NCBI GenBank assembly: GCA_964431805.1
Contig: CAYSKV010000002.1
Span: 1-64,000, forward strand
DNA: 64,000 bases
Origin: JACPHD01 sp964431805
Lineage (GTDB): Bacteria; Patescibacteriota; Patescibacteriia; Patescibacteriales; GWC2-42-12
Reading direction: 5' to 3'
Below the pieces are notes generated by a model that saw nothing but the letters and a program-made list of their open reading frames with translations, was not told where the DNA came from and ran no database searches. The stretch's first letter is position 1; every line of letters begins with the position of its first letter. The position numbers were made by a program, and so were the translations under genes. Shown piece by piece: positions 55,607 to 63,980 of this stretch.

Positions 55607-57019
55607 TTATACTCTTACTTGTTTAGCTGCAATAGGCGCATTTTTTTTAATCGCTGGATTTAAAAATTCTAACCTGGAGATTGGTTGATTTGTTTCTTTG
55701 GCAATATCAGCTAAAGTTATCTGCTTACTTTTATTATTAGGAATTTTTATTTCTGTGCCGGTTTTTAAATTTTTTACCGCCGCGGGGTTAGCTTCAACTA
55801 ATTTTTTAGGATCAATTTTAAACTTCTGGGCAATTCTAAATAAATTTTTATCAAAATATTTAGCCGTATATACATTATATCTAGGAGCTGATGGCTTAAC
55901 TTCTTTTATATGAAAATGAATTGGATCTTTTTGCTCTTTAGCTAAACCTTCATCAATTAATTCCATAATGGCATAATATTTTGCCGGATAATTTAAATTC
56001 TCCGAAAAACCGCTAACTTCCTTATCGAACATGGCCTGCTTTCTTTTTTTGCTAAAAGGCACAATTAAAATTTCACCGGCTTTTATGTTTCTATAATTAC
56101 TAATTTTATTACAACTAGCTAATTCAGCCGCGCTAACATCGCTTTGGGCCGCAATAGCTTCTAAAGTTTCTCCTCTTTGAACTTTTCTGGTATAGCTATC
56201 TAAACTTTTGATATCATCTTTAGCCGCATTTAATTTATTTTCAATAAATTTTAAAAACCCTTCGTAAGAAACTTTAAGTTTTTCTTGAGCTGATTCTTTT
56301 AAATACTGCCAAATAAAACCGCCATTATATCCGGACAATGCCAACGACCAATCTTTAGTCGCTTTATATAAATCGCTTAATAAATCAGCGCAAGCTCGCG
56401 CGCTAGCTAATGGATCTTTTCTTTCATCATAATCAACACTTACTTTTAAATCATAAAGCTTAGCGGTTTTCGGCATAAATTGATAAGGTCCGGCCGCGCC
56501 CGATCTTGATACGGCATTAGGTTGCCAATGCGATTCAGGAATGGCTAAAAATATAAATTCTTTAGGCACGCCTTTTTCAGCGAATATTTTTTCTAAATAG
56601 GGTTGCCAGCAACCTATTTCTTCATAAGCATTAATTAAACTTTCTCTTAATTTTGGATTATTACGATATTTTTCTTTCCAATTATTTTTTATAGCCTCAA
56701 CGGTTTTTAAATTAAATTCTATCGGCCCTTCTTTTTCTAAATTTAAAATTTCTTGCGAAGATATGCTATCTTGAGTTTCAATTTCTTTTTGTTCTTCGGT
56801 CGGCTCTTCTATAATTTCAGATTTTTCTTTCTCTTCTTTATCGGCTTCATCGCCAAAATTATTAATAAAATAATCTACACCTTTACCAACGGCTACAGCG
56901 CCGGCAACCGCGAACATACCTTTTAAAAAACCTCGGCGAGTTATTTTGCCTTCTTCTTTTATATGTTCAATTTTCTTTGGTTTTTCAACCGGTTTAAAAA
57001 AATTATTTTCTAATCTCAT
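55607..57019 (-). CDS. exported lytic transglycosylase with LysM domains (470 aa)
   Basis: The N-terminus has a twin-arginine motif (TRRGFLKG at ~28-35) followed by a hydrophobic stretch (MFAVAGAVAVG), so a Tat-type signal is likely. An acidic linker (~55-90) leads to an SLT-type lysozyme fold (~120-275) with the catalytic Glu in PESHWQPNAVSRSGAAGPYQF and the NGG motif ALSGYNGGFIW. LysM-type repeats follow at ~277-325 (VQRGETLEAIAAQSDVS) and ~385-430 (FRIAQKFKIDPKKLVEANP), with a degenerate third at the end. The enzyme cleaves peptidoglycan between MurNAc and GlcNAc, as MltD does. It lies 11 bp after valS. Confidence 0.88.
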   Translation of the reverse strand: MRLENNFFKPVEKPKKIEHIKEEGKITRRGFLKGMFAVAGAVAVGKGVDYFINNFGDEADKEEKEKSEIIEEPTEEQKEIETQDSISSQEILNLEKEGPIEFNLKTVEAIKNNWKEKYRNNPKLRESLINAYEEIGCWQPYLEKIFAEKGVPKEFIFLAIPESHWQPNAVSRSGAAGPYQFMPKTAKLYDLKVSVDYDERKDPLASARACADLLSDLYKATKDWSLALSGYNGGFIWQYLKESAQEKLKVSYEGFLKFIENKLNAAKDDIKSLDSYTRKVQRGETLEAIAAQSDVSAAELASCNKISNYRNIKAGEILIVPFSKKRKQAMFDKEVSGFSENLNYPAKYYAIMELIDEGLAKEQKDPIHFHIKEVKPSAPRYNVYTAKYFDKNLFRIAQKFKIDPKKLVEANPAAVKNLKTGTEIKIPNNKSKQITLADIAKETNQPISRLEFLNPAIKKNAPIAAKQVRV

Positions 57020-57030
57020 TATTTTATTTA

Positions 57031-59712
57031 TTATTTACTCTTTAAACTTTTTAATTCTGCCTGCCAATTTTTCAATTTTTCTTTTTCTTTTTTTACTATT
57101 TCAGCCGGCGCTTTATTCGTAAATTCCTTATTAGCTAGTCTAACTTTAGCCGAAGCAATTATTTTTTCTAAATTAGCAATTTCTTTTTCTATTCTTATTT
57201 TTTCTTTGGCCACATCAACCGCGCCTAATAAATATATTTCAATATCACCAACAGCAACGTAAATTGCATCAGATAATTTTTCTCCTTTATCCTCCGTAGC
57301 TTTAGCGAAGGGGGGCTTTTCTAAAACTTTAAGTTCATTAATGCCTGTTCGCAAATTTTTGATTAAATGCGCTTGTGATTCAATTAATTCTTTTTGATTG
57401 CCCGCATAAATTACTGCTTCTATTTTTTTAGCTGGTTCAACATTATTTTCAGCGCGCGCATTACGAATTGCAATAATAATTTCTTGAATAGTTTTTGTTT
57501 CTATAAAATCAGAACTCTTATTAAATTGTTCCAATATTTCTTTATAATTATCTAGCTGCGGATATTTTTCTGTTAATAATAAAGTTTTATTCTCCATTTC
57601 TTGCCAAATTTTCTCAGTTACAAATGGAATAAAAGGATGCCATAATTTTAATAAATCATTTAAAATTACTGATAATATTTGTCCCTTAGAAGAATTCTTT
57701 TCGAACTTACACACCTCTAAGTACCAATCCGCTAAATCATCCCAAGTAAATCCTCTTAATATTTCTTTCGCTTGTGAAAAACGATAATTATTTAAATCAT
57801 CGTCAACTGTCCATATCAAATTTCTCGTCTCAAATAAAATCCATTTATCAAACAAAGTTAAATCATTTAAATCAAATTTGTAATTAGTAGTTTGTAATTC
57901 GTAATTCGTAATTATATATCTTGAAATATTCCATAATTTATTAACCATATTTCTCGCTCCCTCAACTTTCTCTTCATAAAATTTTGAGTCATTGCCCGGA
58001 GCAATGCCGCCAATTAAACTTAAACGCAAAGCATCGGTGCCAAATTTAGAAATAACTTCAATCGGATCAATATTATTACCTGATGATTTAGAAAATTTCT
58101 TGCCCGACTCGCTTCTTAACATGCCATGAATATAAACATCTCTAAACGGAATTTGATCTAAAGCATAAGTCGACATTAAAATCATTCTAGCCATCCAGAA
58201 AAATAAAATTTCATAACCCATCTGCATCCAGCTCGTTGGATAAAAATTTTGTTCCCAATTTTTTTCCGGCCAACCTAAAGTAGAAAATGTCCAAAGCCCG
58301 GAAGAAAACCAAGTGTCTAAAGTGTCTTCATCTTGAACCCAATCTTTTCCATCTGGCGCATCAGAACCGACAAATATCTCCTCTCCTTTATACCAAACTG
58401 GAATTCTATGCCCCCACCAAATTTGGCGAGAAATACACCAATCACGTAAATTATCTATCCAATTTAAATAAACTTTTTCAAACCTTTCTGGTGTAATTTT
58501 TACTTTTTGATCTTTATCTCCATTATGCCCATTCGTAACCGCTTCACGCATTAAATCTTTTAAACTTTTATCTTTGTTAGGAATCTTTTTATTAACATCA
58601 ATAAACCACTGCGTCATTGGTAAAACTTCAATCGCGTCGCTAAAGCGATCGGAAGTGCCGACGTTTTGTATTATGTCTTCTTCTTTTTCTAATAATTTTT
58701 CTTTTTTAAGCCAGGCAACAAATTTTTCTCGCGCTTCTAAAACCGAGAGGCCAGAATACTCTTTCCCGGCGGCTTCAGCCATTTTACCGTTTTGATCAAT
58801 TACTGAAATTAAAGCGATTGGATCGTTTTTGGCTTTCTGTTTTTCATACATTTCAAAATCAACCATACTATGCGCCGGTGTAACTCCGACCGCGCCGGTG
58901 CCAAAAGTTTCATCAACCGCTTCGTCAGCAATAATTTTTATTTCTAAAGGTTTAACCGCGCCGACATCAACCGTAAAAATTTGTCCAATATATTTTTTAT
59001 ACCTTTTGTCGTTAGGATTTACCGCCACGGCCGTATCGCCAAGTTTTGTTTCCGGTCGAGTTGTGGCTACGGCGATGGGAAAATCTTTAGCATATTTAAA
59101 TGTATAAAATTTAGCCGGCCTTTCTACATGCACGAGTTCGTCATCAGAACAGGTTGATTGCCCCCTAACCGACCAATTAACTACGCGATTACCTCTATAT
59201 ATTAATCCATCGTTGTACATTTTTATAAATACTTCATTAACCGCCTGACTTCTTTTTTCATCAAAAGTATAAGCTAGACGCGACCAATCGCAACTAGTTC
59301 CCATTTTTTTAATTTGTTTTAAAATTGTGGATTTAGATTCTTCGGCATACTCGCGAATTTTTTCTAACAATTTTTCACGACCTAATTCTTGACGCGGATT
59401 TTTTATGCCCTGCTCTACTAATACTTTTTCTACTTTAGCCTGCGTAGCTACGGCCGCATGATCAGTACCAGGAAGTAATAATACTTTTTTACCATTCATT
59501 CTCTGATAACGAGCCATTATATCCATTAAAGAATTTTCCAAAGCATGTCCAAGATGAAGCACGCCAGTAACATTCGGCGGCGGCATCATTATAGAGTATG
59601 GATCACCCTCTAAATTATCCGGATTAAAAAAACCCGATTTCTCCCATTTGGTGTAAATCGCATCTTCATAATCAGCCGAATTATATGTTTTTGGTAATTC
59701 CTTATTTAACAT
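57031..59712 (-). CDS. valS: valyl-tRNA synthetase
   Basis: A class I synthetase with editing domain that charges tRNA-Val. The HIGH motif is HLGH (in PPPNVTGVLHLGHALEN), the KMSKS motif is KFSKSSGNNIDP, the CP1 editing domain lies between them (ATTRPETKLGDTAV), and the C-terminus is the usual coiled-coil arm (EKEIANLEKIIASAK). The length of 893 aa is normal. Residues ~797-809 include PPFAKATEDKGEK, encoded by the palindromic element 57291-57314, placed shortly before the coiled coil. It is the first gene of a seven-gene operon. Confidence 0.97.
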   Translation of the reverse strand: MLNKELPKTYNSADYEDAIYTKWEKSGFFNPDNLEGDPYSIMMPPPNVTGVLHLGHALENSLMDIMARYQRMNGKKVLLLPGTDHAAVATQAKVEKVLVEQGIKNPRQELGREKLLEKIREYAEESKSTILKQIKKMGTSCDWSRLAYTFDEKRSQAVNEVFIKMYNDGLIYRGNRVVNWSVRGQSTCSDDELVHVERPAKFYTFKYAKDFPIAVATTRPETKLGDTAVAVNPNDKRYKKYIGQIFTVDVGAVKPLEIKIIADEAVDETFGTGAVGVTPAHSMVDFEMYEKQKAKNDPIALISVIDQNGKMAEAAGKEYSGLSVLEAREKFVAWLKKEKLLEKEEDIIQNVGTSDRFSDAIEVLPMTQWFIDVNKKIPNKDKSLKDLMREAVTNGHNGDKDQKVKITPERFEKVYLNWIDNLRDWCISRQIWWGHRIPVWYKGEEIFVGSDAPDGKDWVQDEDTLDTWFSSGLWTFSTLGWPEKNWEQNFYPTSWMQMGYEILFFWMARMILMSTYALDQIPFRDVYIHGMLRSESGKKFSKSSGNNIDPIEVISKFGTDALRLSLIGGIAPGNDSKFYEEKVEGARNMVNKLWNISRYIITNYELQTTNYKFDLNDLTLFDKWILFETRNLIWTVDDDLNNYRFSQAKEILRGFTWDDLADWYLEVCKFEKNSSKGQILSVILNDLLKLWHPFIPFVTEKIWQEMENKTLLLTEKYPQLDNYKEILEQFNKSSDFIETKTIQEIIIAIRNARAENNVEPAKKIEAVIYAGNQKELIESQAHLIKNLRTGINELKVLEKPPFAKATEDKGEKLSDAIYVAVGDIEIYLLGAVDVAKEKIRIEKEIANLEKIIASAKVRLANKEFTNKAPAEIVKKEKEKLKNWQAELKSLKSK
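57291..57314. repeat. palindromic AKATED element inside valS
   Basis: Same 24-bp family as pheS 16910-16933, with arms CCTCC and GGGGG and an identical centre. Translated as PFAKATED. Confidence 0.75.
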
Positions 59713-59795
59713 CTAAAAATATTATAATAATATAGCTAAAATTAGCCAAATCAATTAAAATAAACTATAAATAATTTTAACAAATTTATATTCTA

Positions 59796-59824
59796 AGAAT
59801 AACAAAATTACCCTTACTTTGCAA
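59796..59824 (-). promoter_or_regulatory. candidate promoter of the valS operon
   Basis: Minus-strand TTGCAA (59819-59824), a 17-base spacer and TATTCT (59796-59801), giving a leader of ~77 bases. A second possibility closer to valS is TTGATT with TATTAT at 16 bases. No T-box was seen. Confidence 0.45.
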
Positions 59825-59848
59825 GAAAAAAACAACTTTTTAATCCTC

Positions 59849-59877
59849 TTGACACCATGTTTCAGATGAGATATATT
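59849..59877 (+). promoter_or_regulatory. promoter of the DHH gene
   Basis: TTGACA (59849-59854), a 17-base spacer and TATATT (59872-59877), the same boxes and spacing as the promoter at 12255. The start near 59884 leaves only ~15 bases before the ATG at 59899. Confidence 0.8.
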
Positions 59878-59898
59878 AATTAATTGACTTAAAGCCCT

Positions 59899-61095
59899 AT
59901 GCAACTAAACGGTCAAAGCACAAACATGTTAACTCAAGAACAACAAATTTTTGAACAAATCAAAAAAGCTTCCAATATTTTAATTACTTTTAAAAAAACT
60001 TGGAATGGTGACTCCGTGGCTTCGGCTTTGGCCATGTTTTTATTTTTAAAAAAAATGGATAAAAACGTTGAAGTCATAGCAGAAAAATTCAGCTTAAATA
60101 AACTTTATTCATTCTTGCCAGGCTATACGGAAATAAAACATAAATTAGATAATTTGCGTAAATTTATTATTTCCTTAGACGTAACTAATACTAAGGTAAG
60201 TCAAATAAAATATACTCAAGAAAAAAATCAATTAAATTTTATTATCTCGCCTAAAGATGGCTTTTTTAATTCATCGGATATAACTTCAGGTGCTAGCGGT
60301 TTTAAATACGATTTAATTATTACAGTCGATACTCCCGACTTAGAATCTTTAGGCACTATCTATGATAATGACACTGAATTTTTTTACCAAACTCCAATTA
60401 TCAATATTGATCATAGTTCAAATAACGAAGGTTATGGCCAAATTGATTTTATTGAACTTACGGCGGTAGCGACTTCAGAAATTATTTTCTCGTTGTTTGA
60501 AAGCTTTGGCCGCGATCTAATAGACGAAAATATCGCCACTTGCCTTTTAACCGGTATGATCGCTGAAACTAAAAGTTTTAAAACTAACAATGTTACTCCG
60601 CACGCGCTTTTAATCGCCTCTCAACTAATGTCTTTAGGCGCTAGACGCGAAGAAATCGTTAATTATCTTTATCGTTCAAAAAGCATAAATGTTTTAAAAC
60701 TCTGGGGACGCGTTTTAGCTAGACTGTCTAGTAGCTTAGATAATAAATTGGTTTGGTCAACTCTTTCTTCGGCTGATTTTTTAAAAACTAACTCTACGGA
60801 GAAAGATTTAACCGATGTTATAGATGAATTAATCGTTAGCATTCCGCAAGCTAAAGTTATAGCCATTATTTATGAAAATAAAAATGTTAACGAAGAAGCT
60901 AAAAACGAACCAATTAAAGAAACTAATTTATTGCTTTACACTATAAAAAACATTGATTCATTAGCGCTATTAAAAGAATTCAACCCAACCGGAACAAAAA
61001 GCTTAGCTCGCGCGATTATTAATTTACCTATCGCGGAAGCAGAAACAACTATTATTAATGCGATTCAAGACAAGTTAAATAAATTACCGTTATAG
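59899..61095 (+). CDS. DHH-family phosphoesterase-like protein (398 aa)
   Basis: A DHH/DHHA1-type protein similar to NrnA-like nano-RNases and pAp phosphatases. Motif I reads FKKTWNGDSVASALAM where classical members have a His and DGDA. Motif II is DTPDLESLG, motif III reads NIDHSSNN where classical members have DHH, and the ETKSF segment (LLTGMIAETKSFK) is kept. The DHHA1-like domain follows (~280-398). Two metal ligands look altered, so activity is uncertain. The ATG at 59899 is taken as start; an in-frame ATG at 59926 also fits. It precedes the tRNA pair. Confidence 0.8.
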   Translation: MQLNGQSTNMLTQEQQIFEQIKKASNILITFKKTWNGDSVASALAMFLFLKKMDKNVEVIAEKFSLNKLYSFLPGYTEIKHKLDNLRKFIISLDVTNTKVSQIKYTQEKNQLNFIISPKDGFFNSSDITSGASGFKYDLIITVDTPDLESLGTIYDNDTEFFYQTPIINIDHSSNNEGYGQIDFIELTAVATSEIIFSLFESFGRDLIDENIATCLLTGMIAETKSFKTNNVTPHALLIASQLMSLGARREEIVNYLYRSKSINVLKLWGRVLARLSSSLDNKLVWSTLSSADFLKTNSTEKDLTDVIDELIVSIPQAKVIAIIYENKNVNEEAKNEPIKETNLLLYTIKNIDSLALLKEFNPTGTKSLARAIINLPIAEAETTIINAIQDKLNKLPL

Positions 61096-61098
61096 CCC

Positions 61099-61127
61099 TT
61101 GAAAAAAACTAAACTTAGTGTTAAATT
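61099..61127 (+). promoter_or_regulatory. candidate promoter of the tRNA pair
   Basis: TTGAAA (61099-61104), a 17-base spacer and TAAATT (61122-61127). The start would fall near 61134, inside the terminator hairpin of the DHH gene, so that tRNA transcripts escape it. Confidence 0.4.
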
Positions 61128-61130
61128 AAT

Positions 61131-61153
61131 AAAAAGGATTGACTCCTTTTTTT
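61131..61153 (+). terminator. intrinsic terminator after the DHH gene
   Basis: AAAAAGGA (61131-61138) pairs with TCCTTTTT (61144-61151) around TTGAC and is followed by more T residues. Confidence 0.65.
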
Positions 61154-61165
61154 GTTTTAGGCTGG

Positions 61166-61239
61166 GGGCGTGTAGCTCAGCTGGTTAGAGCACGGCTCTT
61201 ATAAAGCCGGGGTCGATGGTTCAAGTCCATCCACGCCCA
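61166..61239 (+). tRNA. tRNA-Ile, anticodon UAU
   Basis: A complete cloverleaf: acceptor GGGCGTG/CACGCCC, D arm GCTC/GAGC, anticodon stem CGGCT/AGCCG with the seven-base loop CTTATAA, T arm GATGG/CCATC with TTCAAGT, discriminator A. The anticodon is UAU, which reads AUA directly. No CCA is encoded. Confidence 0.93.
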
Positions 61240-61256
61240 CCTTTAAAATAATATTT

Positions 61257-61330
61257 GGACAATTAGCTCAGTTGGTTAGAGCGCCACATTGACATTGTGG
61301 AGGCCACAGGTTCGAGTCCTGTATTGTCCA
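61257..61330 (+). tRNA. tRNA-Val, anticodon GAC
   Basis: Acceptor GGACAAT/ATTGTCC, D arm GCTC/GAGC, anticodon stem CCACA/TGTGG with loop TTGACAT, T arm ACAGG/CCTGT with TTCGAGT, discriminator A. The anticodon is GAC. CCA is not encoded. It lies 17 bp after tRNA-Ile, probably on one transcript. Confidence 0.95.
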
Positions 61331-61333
61331 CCC

Positions 61334-61362
61334 TTGTTAAATATTGTAATAAACATTATAAT
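61334..61362 (+). promoter_or_regulatory. promoter of the Hsp20 gene
   Basis: TTGTTA (61334-61339), a 17-base spacer and perfect TATAAT (61357-61362). The start near 61369 leaves an 18-base leader. No CIRCE or ROSE-like element was seen. Confidence 0.7.
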
Positions 61363-61386
61363 ATTTATATAACTTCTAAAAATAAT

Positions 61387-61851
61387 ATGGCAAATTTTTT
61401 TAAAAAACTATCTGGCATTGATGACAAAGAAAAAAATATAGATGAACAGGAACAATATGAAGATGAATTATTAGATGAGGAAGATCTGCCTTCAGGAGAA
61501 TGGCTTGGTGGAGATTATGACGAAGGTCAGCTTTCAATTGACGTTTTTCAAAACCCAAATAGCATTATTGTTAAATCAACCATCGCCGGTGTTAAACCTG
61601 ACGATATTGATATTTCAATTAACAACGACATGCTGACCATCAGAGGTCGAAGAGAAATCCAGGAACAAATTTCTGAAGAAAATTATTTAATTAAAGAATG
61701 TTATTGGGGTGGTTTTTCCCGTTCTATTATTTTACCGGTAGAAGTTGAGGTAGAAAAAGTTGAGGCCTCTTTAGATAATGGCGTTTTAACCGTAATTTTG
61801 CCAAAAGCCAAAAGCGCCAAACAATTTTCCATTAAAGTAAGAGAGAAATAA
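61387..61851 (+). CDS. Hsp20/alpha-crystallin small heat shock protein (154 aa)
   Basis: A holdase-type chaperone that binds unfolding proteins. An acidic N-terminal arm (~15-40, Glu/Asp rich) leads to the alpha-crystallin domain (~48-145), with LSIDVFQNPNSIIVKSTIAGV, DDIDISINNDMLTIRGRRE and the closing GVLTVILPKA strand. The start is the ATG of MANFFKKLSGIDD at 61387; a longer frame from 61297 would begin inside tRNA-Val and is wrong. The length of 154 aa is normal. It is followed by a DUF3006 gene after 3 bp, so the two probably share a transcript. Confidence 0.95.
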   Translation: MANFFKKLSGIDDKEKNIDEQEQYEDELLDEEDLPSGEWLGGDYDEGQLSIDVFQNPNSIIVKSTIAGVKPDDIDISINNDMLTIRGRREIQEQISEENYLIKECYWGGFSRSIILPVEVEVEKVEASLDNGVLTVILPKAKSAKQFSIKVREK

Positions 61852-61854
61852 ATT

Positions 61855-62070
61855 ATGTTAATTAAATTAACCGTTGACCGCTTCGAAGGAGATAAGGCCG
61901 TTTTAATAACTAGCGACGGCTCAAAGATTGTTTGGCCAAAAAACAAATTATCAGCCGACGTCCATGAAGGCGCAACTTTAAGCTTTGATATTGTAGAAGC
62001 GGCCGAACGGGAAAAACGAGATAAACAAACAGCTAAAGATATAATAAACGAGATAATTCAAAACTCATAA
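61855..62070 (+). CDS. DUF3006-type small protein (71 aa)
   Basis: The opening LTVDRFEGDKAVLITSDGSK, with a later WPKNKLSADVHEGATLSFDI, matches the short beta-barrel DUF3006 family (about 70 residues, function unknown). It lies 3 bp after the Hsp20 gene and 23 bp before the VanW gene and is probably cotranscribed with both. It has no signal peptide. The helical Lys/Glu-rich tail (ERDK-type repeat) is typical of the family. Confidence 0.88.
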   Translation: MLIKLTVDRFEGDKAVLITSDGSKIVWPKNKLSADVHEGATLSFDIVEAAEREKRDKQTAKDIINEIIQNS

Positions 62071-62093
62071 GATTTATTATTAACACACCTAAA

Positions 62094-63977
62094 ATGCCGG
62101 AGATTATTAATGGCCAAACAGACAAGGATAAATCACGATGGTTGCTTACGCTGGCAATCATTTTTTTTATCTTACTGATTCTAACCGCATCAGGCTTATT
62201 TATCTTTGATAAAATTTATCAAAATAAAATTTACCCAAACATTTTTATAGGCAACTTAAATCTTGGCGGTAAAACTATCGAACAAGCTAAAGAATTAGTT
62301 AATGCAGAAATTAATAAAATTAGCCAAACCGGCGTAGTTTTTTCTTATAAAGATAAGCAAACAACCATAACGCCAGTTATTGCTTCGGCTGACGCTGATT
62401 TAGCCATTCAAATTATTAATTTTAACACTGATTTAACAACTGAAGCGGCTTTAAATTACGGCCGACATAATAATTTTTTTATAGACCTAGAAAAAAAATT
62501 ATCTTTATTAATAAGTAAAAAACGATTACCGCTAATAATTTCTATTAATCAAGACCCGGCTGAAAAAATATTAAAAGATGCTTTTATTGAAGCTTACCAA
62601 CCAGCCGAAGATGCTAAATTAGTGGTAACAAAAACTCAAACTTCAGGCGTTTATGAATTTAGCATAACTAATGAAAAAATGGGTAAAATTATAGATTACA
62701 AAGAAGCAATTGAACAAATGTTAAATAATCTCTCTAATCTTAATAGCCAGGAAATAAAACTTTTCACCACAACAGAATATCCAAAAATTTTAGCCAAAGA
62801 TGCTTTAAATATAGAAAGTAAGGCCAAAACTATTTTAGCCGGTGCGCCTATAACTTTAATCTATGTCGATAAAAAATGGACGATTGAACAAGATCAACTA
62901 GCCGACCTTCTAGCTTTAAAATTAAATAATTCTGCTAATGATAAAGTAGGCGTCGGCTTGGATAAAATAAAAACTAGCGCTTACTTAAAAGAGCAAATCG
63001 CTTCGCAAATAGATCAAAAACCAATTGAAGCAAAATTTGAAATTAATAATAATAAGGTCAGTGAATTTCAAAACGGTCAAAGTGGCTTAGCGCTTAATAT
63101 AGAAGCGACTATTGCAAAAATGGAAAATGAAATTACTAATTTAAAACCAATCGAACTAGTAGTTGAAGCTCAACCGGTTTTAGTTAACGCCGGTAACATA
63201 AACAACTTTGGCATTAAAGAAATAATTGGCGTTGGTACTTCAAATTTTAGCGGCTCACCGACTAACCGCCGACATAATATTAAAGTAGGAGCCGCCGCGG
63301 TTAACGGCACGCTAATAAAACCAGGGGAAGAATTTTCTCTACTAAAAACTTTAGGCGAAGTTGACGGCACCACTGGTTATCTTCAAGAATTAGTTATTAA
63401 AGAAGGTAAAACCATACCCGAATACGGCGGCGGCTTATGTCAGATAGGCACTACAGTATTTAGGGCGGCCGTCGCGAGCGGTTTACCAATAACTATGAGA
63501 CGCAATCACTCTTACCGCGTTTCCTATTACGAACCGGCTGGCACCGACGCTACAATTTATGATCCTTGGCCAGATTTTCGTTTTATTAATGACACGGCGA
63601 ATTACATTTTAATCCAACAAAAATTTTCCGGCGACACTATTTCATTTGAATTCTGGGGAACTAAAGATGGACGTCTAGTCGAAAATACTAAACCTACAAT
63701 TTATAACATTGTAAAACCAGCGCCAACTAAAATTATCGAGACTACGGATTTAAAGCCAGGTATAAAAAAATGCACGGAGCACGCTCATAATGGCGCTGAT
63801 GCCTACTTTGATTATAAAGTTACTTACTCAAACGGAGAAATTAAACAAGAAAGATTTTCTTCTCATTATGTGCCCTGGCAAGAAGTCTGTTTGCTCGGAG
63901 TAGAAAAATTAACCGCGCCGCCAGATACTACTGCAACTTCCACTGCAACTTCCACACTAAAAACTATAACTAACTAA
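62094..63977 (+). CDS. VanW family membrane-anchored protein (627 aa)
   Basis: One N-terminal membrane helix (~17-40, LLTLAIIFFILLILTASGLFIF) is followed by two peptidoglycan-binding-like (PG_binding_4) domains (~75-220 and ~240-360). The VanW domain (~380-510) carries NIKVGAAAVNGTLIKPGEEFS, EYGGGLCQIGTTVFRAA and RRNHSYRVSYYEPAGTDAT. A G5-like tail and a short Thr-rich end follow. Members sit on the outer face of the membrane near peptidoglycan; the activity is not well defined, and vancomycin resistance should not be assumed. The length of 627 aa is normal for this architecture. A terminator follows directly. Confidence 0.92.
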   Translation: MPEIINGQTDKDKSRWLLTLAIIFFILLILTASGLFIFDKIYQNKIYPNIFIGNLNLGGKTIEQAKELVNAEINKISQTGVVFSYKDKQTTITPVIASADADLAIQIINFNTDLTTEAALNYGRHNNFFIDLEKKLSLLISKKRLPLIISINQDPAEKILKDAFIEAYQPAEDAKLVVTKTQTSGVYEFSITNEKMGKIIDYKEAIEQMLNNLSNLNSQEIKLFTTTEYPKILAKDALNIESKAKTILAGAPITLIYVDKKWTIEQDQLADLLALKLNNSANDKVGVGLDKIKTSAYLKEQIASQIDQKPIEAKFEINNNKVSEFQNGQSGLALNIEATIAKMENEITNLKPIELVVEAQPVLVNAGNINNFGIKEIIGVGTSNFSGSPTNRRHNIKVGAAAVNGTLIKPGEEFSLLKTLGEVDGTTGYLQELVIKEGKTIPEYGGGLCQIGTTVFRAAVASGLPITMRRNHSYRVSYYEPAGTDATIYDPWPDFRFINDTANYILIQQKFSGDTISFEFWGTKDGRLVENTKPTIYNIVKPAPTKIIETTDLKPGIKKCTEHAHNGADAYFDYKVTYSNGEIKQERFSSHYVPWQEVCLLGVEKLTAPPDTTATSTATSTLKTITN

Positions 63978-63980
63978 AAA

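Noticed and set aside
61166..61239. Reading the tRNA as a Met or lysidine-type Ile tRNA
   Set aside because: The anticodon loop is unambiguous: five paired bases on each side leave CTTATAA, so bases 34-36 are TAT and not CAT.
61297..61386. Longer Hsp20 frame starting within tRNA-Val
   Set aside because: It overlaps the tRNA and the Hsp20 promoter; the ATG at 61387 matches the family length.
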